DNA from: Gammaproteobacteria bacterium
GTDB taxonomy: Bacteria; Pseudomonadota; Gammaproteobacteria; Cardiobacteriales; Wohlfahrtiimonadaceae
Assembly (NCBI GenBank): GCA_003864535.1
Contig: BHEQ01000001.1
Coordinates: 1 to 31,471, forward strand
Direction of reading: 5' to 3'
Length of the DNA: 31,471 nt
Part shown: in pieces, positions 16,870 to 24,468 of the stretch
How positions within the stretch are numbered: position 1 is the stretch's first letter
Layout: each line of letters begins with the position of its first letter
The notes under the pieces: model-generated
The model's database searches: none
What the model was told of the DNA's origin: nothing
What the model saw: only the letters and a program-made list of their open reading frames with translations
Position numbers and translations under genes: made by a program

Positions 16870-17904
16870 ATGATCAAATTTACGAGCGGAGATATTCTAC
16901 ACGCTGACGCTGATGCGATTGTAAATACTGTCAATTGTGTTGGTATTATGGGGCGTGGTATTGCTTTGCAGTTTAAAAAAGCATGGCCTGATAACTTTAA
17001 AGCTTACGCTAAAGTGTGTGATGCTGGTCAAATGATAACTGGGAAAATGTTTATTTTTGAAACAGGCAAGCTCACAGCTCCGCACTATATTATTAATTTC
17101 CCAACTAAGCGTCACTGGCGAGGTGCGAGTAGAATTGAAGATATAGAATCAGGTCTTGTTGCTTTGGTTGAGGACATTAAAAAATATAAAATAAAATCAA
17201 TTGCTATTCCGCCATTAGGCGCGGGTCTTGGCGGCTTAGACTGGCAATTAGTCCGTGATAAAATTAAATTAGTAATGAGTGCCATACCCAATGTGGATGT
17301 GCTGGTTTATGAACCTAATGGAGCGCCTGAGAATGATGTTATCGTTCGTAATAAAAAACCCCCTAAAATGACAGTAGGGCGAGCTATTCTTATCGAACTA
17401 ATGCAGCGTTATTTAGCAGGCTTACTTGATCCATCAGTATCTTTATTAGAAGTCCATAAACTACTTTATTTTATGCAAGTAGCAGGTCAGCCTTTACGCT
17501 TGCGATATACAAAAGCAACTTATGGCCCGTATGCAGAAAATTTACGTCATGTTCTTAATGAAATGGAAGGGCATTATATTTTAGGATATGCAGATGGTGG
17601 GGATGATCCAAATAAAGAGTTACAGTTAATCCCAGGCGCGATAGAAGAGGCCAGCGCCTTTTTGGCTCAAGAACCTGAGACTAAACAACGTTTTGAGAGA
17701 GTATCACAGCTTATTGAAGGGTTTGAGTCATCTTTTGGATTAGAATTACTCGCCACCGTTCATTGGATTAAAACAAAAAGCAAGATAACCGCTAGCGATG
17801 ACATTGTGAAGGCTACCTATGCTTGGAATGAGCATAAACGTCAATTTACACCAAGGCAAATTGATCTCGCAGATAAGGTTCTTTCTAAGAGCCAGTTTAA
17901 TTAA
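16870..17904 (+). CDS. darG: DarG-type macrodomain antitoxin (DNA ADP-ribosyl glycohydrolase)
   Basis: DarG removes ADP-ribose from thymidine in DNA and also binds DarT directly. I start it at ATG 16870, 13 bp after the darT stop with GAGG (16858-16861) upstream, giving 344 aa. A longer frame begins inside darT but adds 25 residues unlike any macrodomain. The macrodomain (residues 1 to about 155) has MIKFTSGDILHADADAIVNT, NCVGIMGRGIALQF, the catalytic-region Lys in this loop, and IPPLGAGLGGLDW. The C-terminal half (about 170-344; MTVGRAILIELMQRYL, LLYFMQVAGQPLR, TYGPYAENLRH) is the DarT-neutralising domain. It is convergent with yoeB. Confidence 0.93.
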   Translation: MIKFTSGDILHADADAIVNTVNCVGIMGRGIALQFKKAWPDNFKAYAKVCDAGQMITGKMFIFETGKLTAPHYIINFPTKRHWRGASRIEDIESGLVALVEDIKKYKIKSIAIPPLGAGLGGLDWQLVRDKIKLVMSAIPNVDVLVYEPNGAPENDVIVRNKKPPKMTVGRAILIELMQRYLAGLLDPSVSLLEVHKLLYFMQVAGQPLRLRYTKATYGPYAENLRHVLNEMEGHYILGYADGGDDPNKELQLIPGAIEEASAFLAQEPETKQRFERVSQLIEGFESSFGLELLATVHWIKTKSKITASDDIVKATYAWNEHKRQFTPRQIDLADKVLSKSQFN

Positions 17905-17951
17905 AACCATGAGCATTATTAATATATATAAACAAGCTAAATACGCTAGAT

Positions 17952-18206
17952 TTAGTAGTGAAAGCGGCATTGAATGATCACAAGTGCCGCATCTTCTATT
18001 GCATAAACTAAGCGATGTTTCCCAGATATTCTGCGTGACCAATAGCCCGCTAGATTGTAGCGTAGTTGTTCAGGCTTGCCTATGCCCTCAAATGGCGCTC
18101 GTTGAATTTCTCTAATCAGCAGATTAATGCGCTTTAAGTTAGGCTTATCATTCTGCATAAACCACTGATACTCTTCCCTTGATTCAGGTGTAAATAGTAA
18201 ATTCAT
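17952..18206 (-). CDS. yoeB: YoeB/Txe family mRNA interferase toxin
   Basis: YoeB binds the ribosomal A site and cleaves mRNA. The 84-aa product keeps every catalytic residue at the E. coli number: Glu46, Arg65, His83 and Tyr84 (the C-terminus reads CRFHY). WSRRISGKHRLVYA is the family signature. Its ATG overlaps the yefM stop by one base (TAATG), giving translational coupling with the antitoxin. It is convergent with darG, with 47 bp between the stops. Confidence 0.97.
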   Translation of the reverse strand: MNLLFTPESREEYQWFMQNDKPNLKRINLLIREIQRAPFEGIGKPEQLRYNLAGYWSRRISGKHRLVYAIEDAALVIIQCRFHY

Positions 18207-18457
18207 TATTCTACCAATTTATATTGCTTCAGCTTACCTGCGCGAGCATGTTTAATTGACTGAGTTAATCTTTCTAAATTAGCTTGCGAGCTCAGTAAGT
18301 GGGCAGTCTCCTCTAGCGCATTAAACTCCGATAAAGCCATCATGACTACAGGTGCACCATTTTGTCTTGTTATCAGCACAGGGCTTCTATCTTCTTCAAC
18401 TTTATCCATTGTTTTTGCTAGATTTTGTCTAGCATATGAGTAGCTAATCGCTTCCAT
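18206..18457 (-). CDS. yefM: YefM family antitoxin (Phd/YefM)
   Basis: YefM neutralises YoeB and represses its own promoter. The 83-aa product starts MEAISYSYARQNLAKTMDKV and has SPVLITRQNGAPVVMMALSEFNALEETAHLL, the DNA-binding Phd/YefM fold. The C-terminal toxin-wrapping tail is RLTQSIKHARAGKLKQYKL. AAGG (18466-18470) sits 8 nt before the ATG. The upstream region has the double TGTACA operator listed separately, which supports active autoregulation. Confidence 0.96.
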   Translation of the reverse strand: MEAISYSYARQNLAKTMDKVEEDRSPVLITRQNGAPVVMMALSEFNALEETAHLLSSQANLERLTQSIKHARAGKLKQYKLVE

Positions 18458-18471
18458 TATATTTACCTTTT

Positions 18472-18511
18472 ATTAAAATAAAACCACAATTATTGTACAA
18501 TAATTTGTACA
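18472..18511 (-). promoter_or_regulatory. yefM-yoeB promoter and YefM operator
   Basis: Two TGTACA hexamers, at 18494-18499 and 18506-18511, lie 12 bp apart centre to centre. That is the motif and spacing described for the E. coli yefM-yoeB operator. On the minus strand, TTGTAC (18500-18495) and TTTAAT (18477-18472) form a -35/-10 pair with 17-bp spacing. The proximal TGTACA overlaps the -35 box, so YefM binding would block RNA polymerase. Confidence 0.8.
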
Positions 18512-18554
18512 AAGTAGGCGCAATATTTCATCAAGGCACGCGTAGTGTTTAATC

Positions 18555-18582
18555 TTGTTATATCGCTATTTTGATGTAAAAT
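18555..18582 (+). promoter_or_regulatory. Candidate promoter of the TPR protein gene
   Basis: TTGTTA (18555-18560) and TAAAAT (18577-18582) are spaced by 16 bp, about 50 bp before the TPR gene start. The promoter diverges from the yefM promoter, with no overlap of elements. Confidence 0.45.
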
Positions 18583-18631
18583 AAACGCTTAAACTTTAGT
18601 AATTAAATAAATTTAACTGGAAGTGCTACTA

Positions 18632-20461
18632 ATGAAAATAAACCTAGTAAAAATAAACCAAGTGAAAATAAATCATATTAAAAAAAATAAAATAACTATA
18701 AAACTAAGCACTCTATTGTTTATTTTATGCTTGCAACCAAATATATTATCAATTGCAGCGGCAAAGCCTAATGTTAATCCTGCGATTAATCCTGCTATAC
18801 AGAGCACACAAATAAGCGCACCTAAACCAAAGCCGCACGATCTTAAACATGTACTTAATGATGATTCTGATCGAACCTATAAAATATTACTCGCTGAAAC
18901 AGCGGCTTTACACGGTGATTTTAAAACAGCAATAGAAAGCTATCAAAGTATTAAGAATTATGGCGATGAGACCCCATTATTAGCACGTATTTTGGGCTTA
19001 GCTTTTTACAATAAAAATGAGCAGGATTTTGAAAAGGAAGCCTTGCAATGGGTAAAGACTGAGCCTAATAACTCAGCTGCACTTGAAGTCCTTGCGCTAA
19101 TTCAAATAAAAAATAATAAAATTGACGCTGCGATTGATACTTTAAATCAATTGATTGTTATGCTCCAAAATGAAAATAAAAATGGATATAGCTTTGTTTA
19201 TTCAGGCATAAAAGATGTTATTGATTCTGATAAGCTCGTTTATGTTTTTGATAAATTAGGCGATATGAATACAAAAAAAGATGGTATGGGGCAATTTTTT
19301 GCAGCTTATATTGCCAATGAGGATGGAAATACAATTAATGCCAATAAAATGATTAACAAGGCATTAGAGTTTAATCCAATCTCATTTGATTTTATTCAAT
19401 TAAAAGCTGAATTAATGTGGCAGGATAATAAAATAAAAGAAGCCTTAGCACTGCTTTATCACTACTCTAAGTCTCCGCTCCAAACTGATTTTAATGAGGT
19501 TGATGCCGCGCTGCTTTATGCAAAATTTCTGGTAAAAAATCTTGAATATTTAAAAGCTGAGCACATTTTAAATACGGTCGCAAATACTAATTCTACAAAT
19601 TTAGATTTAAGCTTAATGCAATTCATGCTCTATTTAGAGCTTGGAAATATCAATAAAGCACAAATAGCTATCAATAAAATTGCAATTTTTGATATCAATA
19701 AATCCATAGTAAATCAAGCTAATTTATATAAAAAACAAGGCAAGTATCAAGAAGCACGGCAAAATTATCTAAAATTAGATGATGCACCTACTTTATTGGC
19801 ACGTGAATTAATTGTAGTTGAAACATTTTTAGCTGAAAAAAATCTTCTCGCTTTTACCGAGCAAATGGGGTTTTTACGCGCAAAATATCCCAAAAGTCAG
19901 AAAGATTTATACTTACAAGAAGTGTTTCAATTAGAAAAATATAACTATTATCAAGAAGCTTATCTCTTAAGCTCGTTAATGATCCAATATTTTCCTGAAG
20001 ATGGAAGCCTAATTAACTCTAAAGCTCTGCTCGCACTTAAACTCGGGCGTTATGATGAGTTTGAAAGCTTAATGCGGCTAAGACTCAAAGATAACCCAAA
20101 TGATGTAAATACTCTAAATGGGCTTGGATATGTGATTTTTGAGCAGGAAAAAACGCAGCTTTATCCAGAAGCTAAAATCATGATTGAACAAGCGTATAAA
20201 TTGATGCCAAACAGTATGGCAATTATGGATAGCATGGGCTGGATGTATTATCAAATTGGGGATTATCCGCAAGCATTAGATTATTTGGAGGTCGCTTATA
20301 ATCAAATGAAAGAGCCTGAGGTTATTGTGCATTATCTTGCTGCTTTAATTAAAAATAATCGAAAAAAAGAGGCTGATGAGATTTTTAAAATAGTTAAAAT
20401 TTTGTATCCTGATAATGAATATACTCTTTGGTATATGCAAAATATCTTAAAAATCAAATAA
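18632..20461 (+). CDS. Exported tetratricopeptide-repeat protein
   Basis: This 609-aa protein has a signal-like N-terminus: a long basic n-region (MKINLVKINQVKINHIKKNK), the hydrophobic segment LSTLLFILCLQPNILSIAAA, then a Pro/Asn-rich linker. The remainder is helical TPR-like repeats over about residues 70-600; the clearest units are LNGLGYVIFEQEKTQLYPEA and MDSMGWMYYQIGDYPQALDY near the C-terminus. It is likely a periplasmic or outer-membrane scaffold; similar proteins sit beside core genes in many proteobacteria and have no defined role. ATG 18632 is chosen because GGAAG (18619-18623) is well spaced; a GTG at 18623 would overlap that site. The n-region is encoded by three 15-bp repeats. 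A degenerate fragment of its 3' half recurs at 22197-22239. Confidence 0.85.
   Translation: MKINLVKINQVKINHIKKNKITIKLSTLLFILCLQPNILSIAAAKPNVNPAINPAIQSTQISAPKPKPHDLKHVLNDDSDRTYKILLAETAALHGDFKTAIESYQSIKNYGDETPLLARILGLAFYNKNEQDFEKEALQWVKTEPNNSAALEVLALIQIKNNKIDAAIDTLNQLIVMLQNENKNGYSFVYSGIKDVIDSDKLVYVFDKLGDMNTKKDGMGQFFAAYIANEDGNTINANKMINKALEFNPISFDFIQLKAELMWQDNKIKEALALLYHYSKSPLQTDFNEVDAALLYAKFLVKNLEYLKAEHILNTVANTNSTNLDLSLMQFMLYLELGNINKAQIAINKIAIFDINKSIVNQANLYKKQGKYQEARQNYLKLDDAPTLLARELIVVETFLAEKNLLAFTEQMGFLRAKYPKSQKDLYLQEVFQLEKYNYYQEAYLLSSLMIQYFPEDGSLINSKALLALKLGRYDEFESLMRLRLKDNPNDVNTLNGLGYVIFEQEKTQLYPEAKIMIEQAYKLMPNSMAIMDSMGWMYYQIGDYPQALDYLEVAYNQMKEPEVIVHYLAALIKNNRKKEADEIFKIVKILYPDNEYTLWYMQNILKIK
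18635..18679 (+). repeat. Three 15-bp in-frame repeats in the TPR signal n-region
   Basis: Units at 18635-18649, 18650-18664 and 18665-18679 start AAAATAAA(C/T) and encode KINLV, KINQV and KINHI. They lengthen the positively charged n-region of the signal peptide without changing frame. Confidence 0.85.
20141..20183 (+). repeat. Source copy of a 43-bp duplicated segment
   Basis: This internal segment of the TPR gene matches 22197-22239 at 35 of 43 positions; within it, 20157-20183 matches 22213-22239 at 26 of 27. Here it is in frame and encodes EKTQLYPEAKIM. Confidence 0.8.
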
Positions 20462-20483
20462 ATATAACTTTGAAAGTGGCAAA

Positions 20484-21089
20484 ATGATCTTAGAAAACAA
20501 GCTTAACATCACCAATCAAGTTGACTTGGCAATAGCTGAAGAAAAAATAAGTAAGCAAAAAGCCAAGCAACTTTTTGACTCAGGAGATATTGCTCGCGTT
20601 GATGTTGGTACTTTTGCAGGGCTTGCTGTTATCCACGCCTATTTGTTTGAGGATATTTATGACTTTGCAGGCAAAATTCGTGCAGTAAATATCTCCAAGG
20701 GTAATTTTCGTTTTGCACCGCTGATCTATTTATCCCAGTCGCTTGCGCATATCGACAAGATGCCGCAAGGTGATTTTGATGAGATTATCGAAAAATATGT
20801 GGAGATGAACATTGTTCATCCTTTTCGCGAAGGCAATGGACGCGCTATGCGTATCTGGCTTGATCTCATCCTTAAAACAAAAATCAAACAAGTGATAGAT
20901 TGGAATGAGGTCGATAAGGAGGATTATCTCTCCTCCATGCAGCGCAGTGCGGTGAAAGATGTTGAAATTAAAACTCTACTCAAACAAGATCTTACCAATA
21001 AAATTGATGACCGCGCCCTATTTATGAAAGGCATTGATGTAAGCTATTACTATGAAGGCTATAGCCAATTTAAGATTGAAGAGTTATAG
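20484..21089 (+). CDS. fic: Fic-domain AMP transferase, class III (NmFic-like)
   Basis: Fic enzymes transfer AMP from ATP to a Ser, Thr or Tyr of a target protein. The 201-aa product has the full active-site motif HPFREGNGR (residues 112-120, catalytic His112). Its C-terminus carries SYYYEG (Ser187-Glu191), the class III inhibitory helix motif (S/T)xxxE(G/N) that blocks ATP binding in the resting state. The flanking GTFAGLAVIHAYLFEDIYDFAG, ISKGNFRFA and YVEMNI closely resemble the Neisseria meningitidis Fic protein, which acts on DNA gyrase B; that target here is inference only. It starts 22 bp after the TPR stop and 89 bp before rhuM. No separate antitoxin is needed for class III Fic. Confidence 0.93.
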   Translation: MILENKLNITNQVDLAIAEEKISKQKAKQLFDSGDIARVDVGTFAGLAVIHAYLFEDIYDFAGKIRAVNISKGNFRFAPLIYLSQSLAHIDKMPQGDFDEIIEKYVEMNIVHPFREGNGRAMRIWLDLILKTKIKQVIDWNEVDKEDYLSSMQRSAVKDVEIKTLLKQDLTNKIDDRALFMKGIDVSYYYEGYSQFKIEEL

Positions 21090-21178
21090 AAGATATGCGT
21101 AAACTAATATTTTCAGGCAGTACGCTTGATGAAGATTTAGTTATAGCGAAGGCAAGCACGAGTTAAAATGGAATATAA

Positions 21179-22183
21179 ATGACCAATCATAATTTTTTAA
21201 TATACAACGATGCAAACCATCAAGTTCGTGTCGAGGCTAGATTTGAAGATGAGAATATTTGGCTTACACAGCGTCAAATAGTTGAACTTTTTCAAACCAC
21301 CAAATCAACAATAAGTGAGCATATTAGAAACATTTATGCCGATGGCGAATTGCTCCTCGAGGCAACTGTTCGGAAAATCCGAACAGTTCAACAAGAAGGC
21401 GAGCGCGAGGTTTCACGTGATTTAGATTATTATAATCTTGATATGGTTATATCTCTTGGATACCGAATCAACTCAAAAGTAGCCACCCAATTTCGCATTT
21501 GGGCAAGCAACGTCCTCAAAGAATATCTCAAAAAAGGTTTTGTATTAAACGATGAACGCTTAAAAAATCTCGGTGGTGGTAGCTACTGGAAAGAGCTACT
21601 CGAGCGTATCCGTGATATTCGCTCTAGTGAAAAAGTGATGTACCGCCAAGTATTGGAGTTATACACCACAGCAACGGACTACGACCCCAAAAGCCAAAAC
21701 AGTACGACTTTTTTTAAAGTCGTCCAAAATAAACTACACTTTGCTGCACATGGTAATACCGCCAGTGAAGTGGTTTATCTACGTGTGGACAGCGATAAAC
21801 CCTTTGTGGGCTTAACCAACTTTAAAGGCAATCAACCGACACAAGCTGAAGCGATGATAGCCAAAAACTATTTAAATGATAAAGAGCTACGCGTGTTAAA
21901 TAACCTAGTTTCGGCTTATTTTGATTTAGCAGAGTTAAATGCCATTGAAGAACGTGAGATGCGCATGACAGATTATATTCGTGAGTTAGACAGTATTCTC
22001 GCGTCAGCAGGGCGAAAATTGCTGGATAACGCAGGTAAAATATCCCATAGCCAAGCAGAAAATAAGGCTAGATTAGAATTTAAAAAATACAAATCCAAAA
22101 CACTGGAGCAAGTAGAGGTGGAATACCTAAAATTCATCAATGCACTGGAAAACCAAGCCAAAAAAGAGAGTCGTAAAAAATAA
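21179..22183 (+). CDS. rhuM: RhuM family protein
   Basis: This 334-aa protein belongs to the RhuM family, named from a Salmonella pathogenicity island gene and often found inside type I restriction operons; its biochemical role is unknown. The N-terminal half has IWLTQRQIVELFQTTKSTISEHI, a helix-turn-helix-like segment, then YNLDMVISLGYRINSKVATQFRIWASNVLKEYL. The hallmark LKNLGGGSYWKELLERIRDIRSSEK and TDYDPKSQNSTTFFKVVQNKLHFA follow. The start has a modest GGA upstream (21170-21172). It is downstream of fic on the same strand and close enough to share a transcript. Immediately beyond its stop is the degenerate copy of TPR-gene sequence. Confidence 0.92.
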   Translation: MTNHNFLIYNDANHQVRVEARFEDENIWLTQRQIVELFQTTKSTISEHIRNIYADGELLLEATVRKIRTVQQEGEREVSRDLDYYNLDMVISLGYRINSKVATQFRIWASNVLKEYLKKGFVLNDERLKNLGGGSYWKELLERIRDIRSSEKVMYRQVLELYTTATDYDPKSQNSTTFFKVVQNKLHFAAHGNTASEVVYLRVDSDKPFVGLTNFKGNQPTQAEAMIAKNYLNDKELRVLNNLVSAYFDLAELNAIEEREMRMTDYIRELDSILASAGRKLLDNAGKISHSQAENKARLEFKKYKSKTLEQVEVEYLKFINALENQAKKESRKK

Positions 22184-22196
22184 ATATACAATTTTT

Positions 22197-22239
22197 GCAC
22201 AGGCAAGAACTAAGCTTTATCCAGAAACTAAAATCATGA
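22197..22239 (+). repeat. Degenerate copy of TPR-gene sequence (scar)
   Basis: The segment matches TPR gene bases 20141-20183 at 35 of 43 positions and then loses similarity. It lies 14 bp after the rhuM stop and 6 bp before the cobL stop on the other strand, where no gene occupies it. It looks like the remnant of a duplicated or displaced TPR gene end at the border of the fic-rhuM cassette. Confidence 0.75.
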
Positions 22240-22245
22240 AATAAA

Positions 22246-23502
22246 TCAAGGCTTTTGCCAAATCGCCACAAATAAAGGCTGTTCTTGCACCATAAGACGC
22301 ATCTTCTTGGTTTTTTTTAATGAGGAGATTGCAAAACTATATGCGTTCATTTCTGCAAAATCAGCAAGTTGATCTGCATATTTATATAATGCTTGCTTAG
22401 TATTTTCAGAACGCGCGCCAACCATTAATTTTCCTCCTGAAATAAGTTTTTCCCAGCAAACATCTAAGATCACTTCAAAACGAGAATCTTGCGCACTTAC
22501 ATTTACATAAATAGCCGCGGGGGCTTCTGCAAGCTGGTCTAAAATAGGCGGGGCTGAGGCAATATGTACGCTAAGGTTGTCATATACCCCAAAGAGATCT
22601 CTATTTTTTAGAATAATGCTGCCATTTTCTTTAGAGTATTCTATAGCATGAATTTGCGAGCTTGGGCACCATCTTGCCCATTCTATCGCAAGTTCACCAA
22701 CTCCTGCGCCAACAACCCAAGCAGTATCATCACGGCGTGTTGCAATTAAAGATAATAGATTAACGCGTAAATGGCTTGATAATTGCAGCGGCTTATCCGC
22801 ATTATGATGAAAAAGATCATCCTTAATTCCAATAAATTCAGGTAAGGATAAGCCTGGACCTATCGCTTTGAAAATCATTAAAAATCTCTTTGAAAATATT
22901 TCATTACTTCTAGACAGAGCATCCGCGTAATCAAAAGTTATTTGCTCATCTTCTGTGCCTAAATTCTCAAAAACCCAGATAGGACTTGCGCCATAATCAG
23001 CTAAATATAGCTCTGAAGCAATAACACTAGGCGGATTATCTATATCAGATAGAATCGCATACCAGCCTTTTTGCGCTAGTTTGGAGCGCAATGTGTGTGA
23101 TAATTTCCCGACAAGATTAATCACATGTGCATCCTGCCACGGCTGACCTATTTTAGCAAAAGCTGCTTGAATATGAGAAATATTAGATTGAAAAACAAGC
23201 TCTTCTCTGTGTAACCGCTTGAGTAATATCTCGCCAATTCCATGAAATAAGGGATCGCCTTCAGTTAGAATAACTACTTTTTTATTAAAATAAAGATGCA
23301 AGGAACGCCAGAGAAGATCCATATCATCTTTAAGTTGAATTTTCTGACCCACAATAAGGTAATTATCTATATCAACATTTTGATATAAAACTAAATCAGC
23401 AGATTCAATTGCATTTAAGGCTTTGTCACTTAGGTTTTGTTGCTGCCCCATAATACCTAAGCCAATTACAAAAATAGGATCTCCATGCCAATACTTACTC
23501 AT
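22246..23502 (-). CDS. cobL: CobL-like bifunctional precorrin-6Y/7 methyltransferase (CbiE-CbiT fusion)
   Basis: CobL methylates C5 and C15 and decarboxylates the corrin ring precursor during cobalamin synthesis. The 418-aa protein has both halves. The CbiE-type tetrapyrrole methylase is at about residues 1-210 (FVIGLGIMGQQ, ADLVLYQ, VVILTEGDPLFHGIGEILLKRL). The CbiT-type Rossmann methyltransferase is at about 220-418 (WVVGAGVGELAIEWAR, IHAIEYSKENGSIILKN). In the CbiT half, the usual F-I-G-G-G motif is replaced by IYVNVSAQD, and CbiE lacks the expected glycine-proline at the N-terminus, so it is divergent. AGGAA sits over the rsmI stop and only 5 bp separate the two genes, so it is co-transcribed with rsmI. 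No other cobalamin gene is nearby; its real substrate may differ. Confidence 0.85.
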   Translation of the reverse strand: MSKYWHGDPIFVIGLGIMGQQQNLSDKALNAIESADLVLYQNVDIDNYLIVGQKIQLKDDMDLLWRSLHLYFNKKVVILTEGDPLFHGIGEILLKRLHREELVFQSNISHIQAAFAKIGQPWQDAHVINLVGKLSHTLRSKLAQKGWYAILSDIDNPPSVIASELYLADYGASPIWVFENLGTEDEQITFDYADALSRSNEIFSKRFLMIFKAIGPGLSLPEFIGIKDDLFHHNADKPLQLSSHLRVNLLSLIATRRDDTAWVVGAGVGELAIEWARWCPSSQIHAIEYSKENGSIILKNRDLFGVYDNLSVHIASAPPILDQLAEAPAAIYVNVSAQDSRFEVILDVCWEKLISGGKLMVGARSENTKQALYKYADQLADFAEMNAYSFAISSLKKTKKMRLMVQEQPLFVAIWQKP

Positions 23503-23507
23503 TTTGC

Positions 23508-24419
23508 TTATTCCTTAATTGATTTTATACTTTCATCTTGAGGGATATTATGTTGGATAATATCATGTTGAATAACATTATTTTGAACAATAAGTGCTTG
23601 CTCATAAACATAGTTTTTTTTCAAACCTGTAAGCTCACTCACTATCTGGGTGACTTTTTTTAGGGGAAGCTCTTTAAGTAAGGAGCTTAAGAGTGAATTT
23701 AAATCAAGTTCATGCTTATCTGCTTTCAAGTCTTTTTTTGCGACACCTTCGATGATAACGACAAATTCTCCGCGGATCTGGCTTTGATTTTGTTGATAAT
23801 ATTCATGCAGATCATTTAGATTAAGATTAAGATAGGATTCAAATTTTTTGGTTATTTCACGCCCAATAAAGCCTAAGCGCTCAGCTCCTAAAATAGTTTT
23901 TGCATCATTGAGCATCTGCACGATCCGATGGCTTGACTCATAAAAAATCAAAGTCCGAGATTCATCTTTAAGCTGCAAGAGTTGCTGTTGTCGCGCATTT
24001 GCTTTTGCGGATAAAAAACCTTCAAAGATAAAGCGATCAGTTGGTAAGCCACAAACACTTAAAGCTGTAATTGCAGCGCAAGCTCCAGGAATTGGAATTA
24101 CAGGGATAGCATGACTTTTGAGCGTGCGCACTAAGATAAAACCAGGATCTGAGATTAAAGGCGTGCCCGCATCAGAAATTAGGGCGAGAGTTTTGCCTTC
24201 CTGTAATTTGCTCAATAACATATCTGTACGCTCACGTTCATTATGCTCATGCAAAGATATTAGCGGAGTTTTAATATTAAAATAACTGAGCAAGTGGCTG
24301 GAGTGCCTTGTGTCTTCTGCACAAATTAAATCAACAGATTGTAAGATCGCTTGCGCCCGAGGCGTAAAATCATCTAAATTACCAATCGGTGTAGCAACAA
24401 CATAAAGGCAGGGTTTCAT
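23508..24419 (-). CDS. rsmI: 16S rRNA 2'-O-methyltransferase (C1402)
   Basis: RsmI adds the 2'-O-methyl group to C1402 of 16S rRNA in the P site. Family motifs are present: LYVVATPIGNLDDFTPRA, ICAEDTRHSSHLL, ALISDAGTPLISDPGF, PIPGACAAITALSVCGLPTD, FEGFLSAK and TLIFYESSHRIVQML. I start at ATG 24419 (MKPCLYVV), with GGA 7 nt upstream; an in-frame ATG at 24431 adds MDLK and lacks a ribosome binding site. The C-terminal tail is extended by three 15-bp repeats that encode variations of IIQHN. It diverges from yraN, the usual arrangement, and leads into cobL. Confidence 0.96.
   Translation of the reverse strand: MKPCLYVVATPIGNLDDFTPRAQAILQSVDLICAEDTRHSSHLLSYFNIKTPLISLHEHNERERTDMLLSKLQEGKTLALISDAGTPLISDPGFILVRTLKSHAIPVIPIPGACAAITALSVCGLPTDRFIFEGFLSAKANARQQQLLQLKDESRTLIFYESSHRIVQMLNDAKTILGAERLGFIGREITKKFESYLNLNLNDLHEYYQQNQSQIRGEFVVIIEGVAKKDLKADKHELDLNSLLSSLLKELPLKKVTQIVSELTGLKKNYVYEQALIVQNNVIQHDIIQHNIPQDESIKSIKE
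23545..23589 (-). repeat. Three 15-bp in-frame repeats in the rsmI 3' end
   Basis: Units at 23545-23559, 23560-23574 and 23575-23589 are variations of ATATTATGTTGGATA on the plus strand. They encode the (N/D)-x-I-x-(Q/H)-rich tail VQNNVIQHDIIQHNI of RsmI, beyond the conserved fold. Confidence 0.8.
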
Positions 24420-24468
24420 TTTAAGATCCATAAATATTATTTTAAGTGAGAATCAAGGGAGAATTATA

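Noticed and set aside
21095..21166. A 23-codon ORF between fic and rhuM (MRKLIFSGSTLDEDLVIAKA...)
   Set aside because: The ribosome binding site is badly spaced and I recognise no family. It may be a remnant of a lost gene, but there is not enough to annotate.
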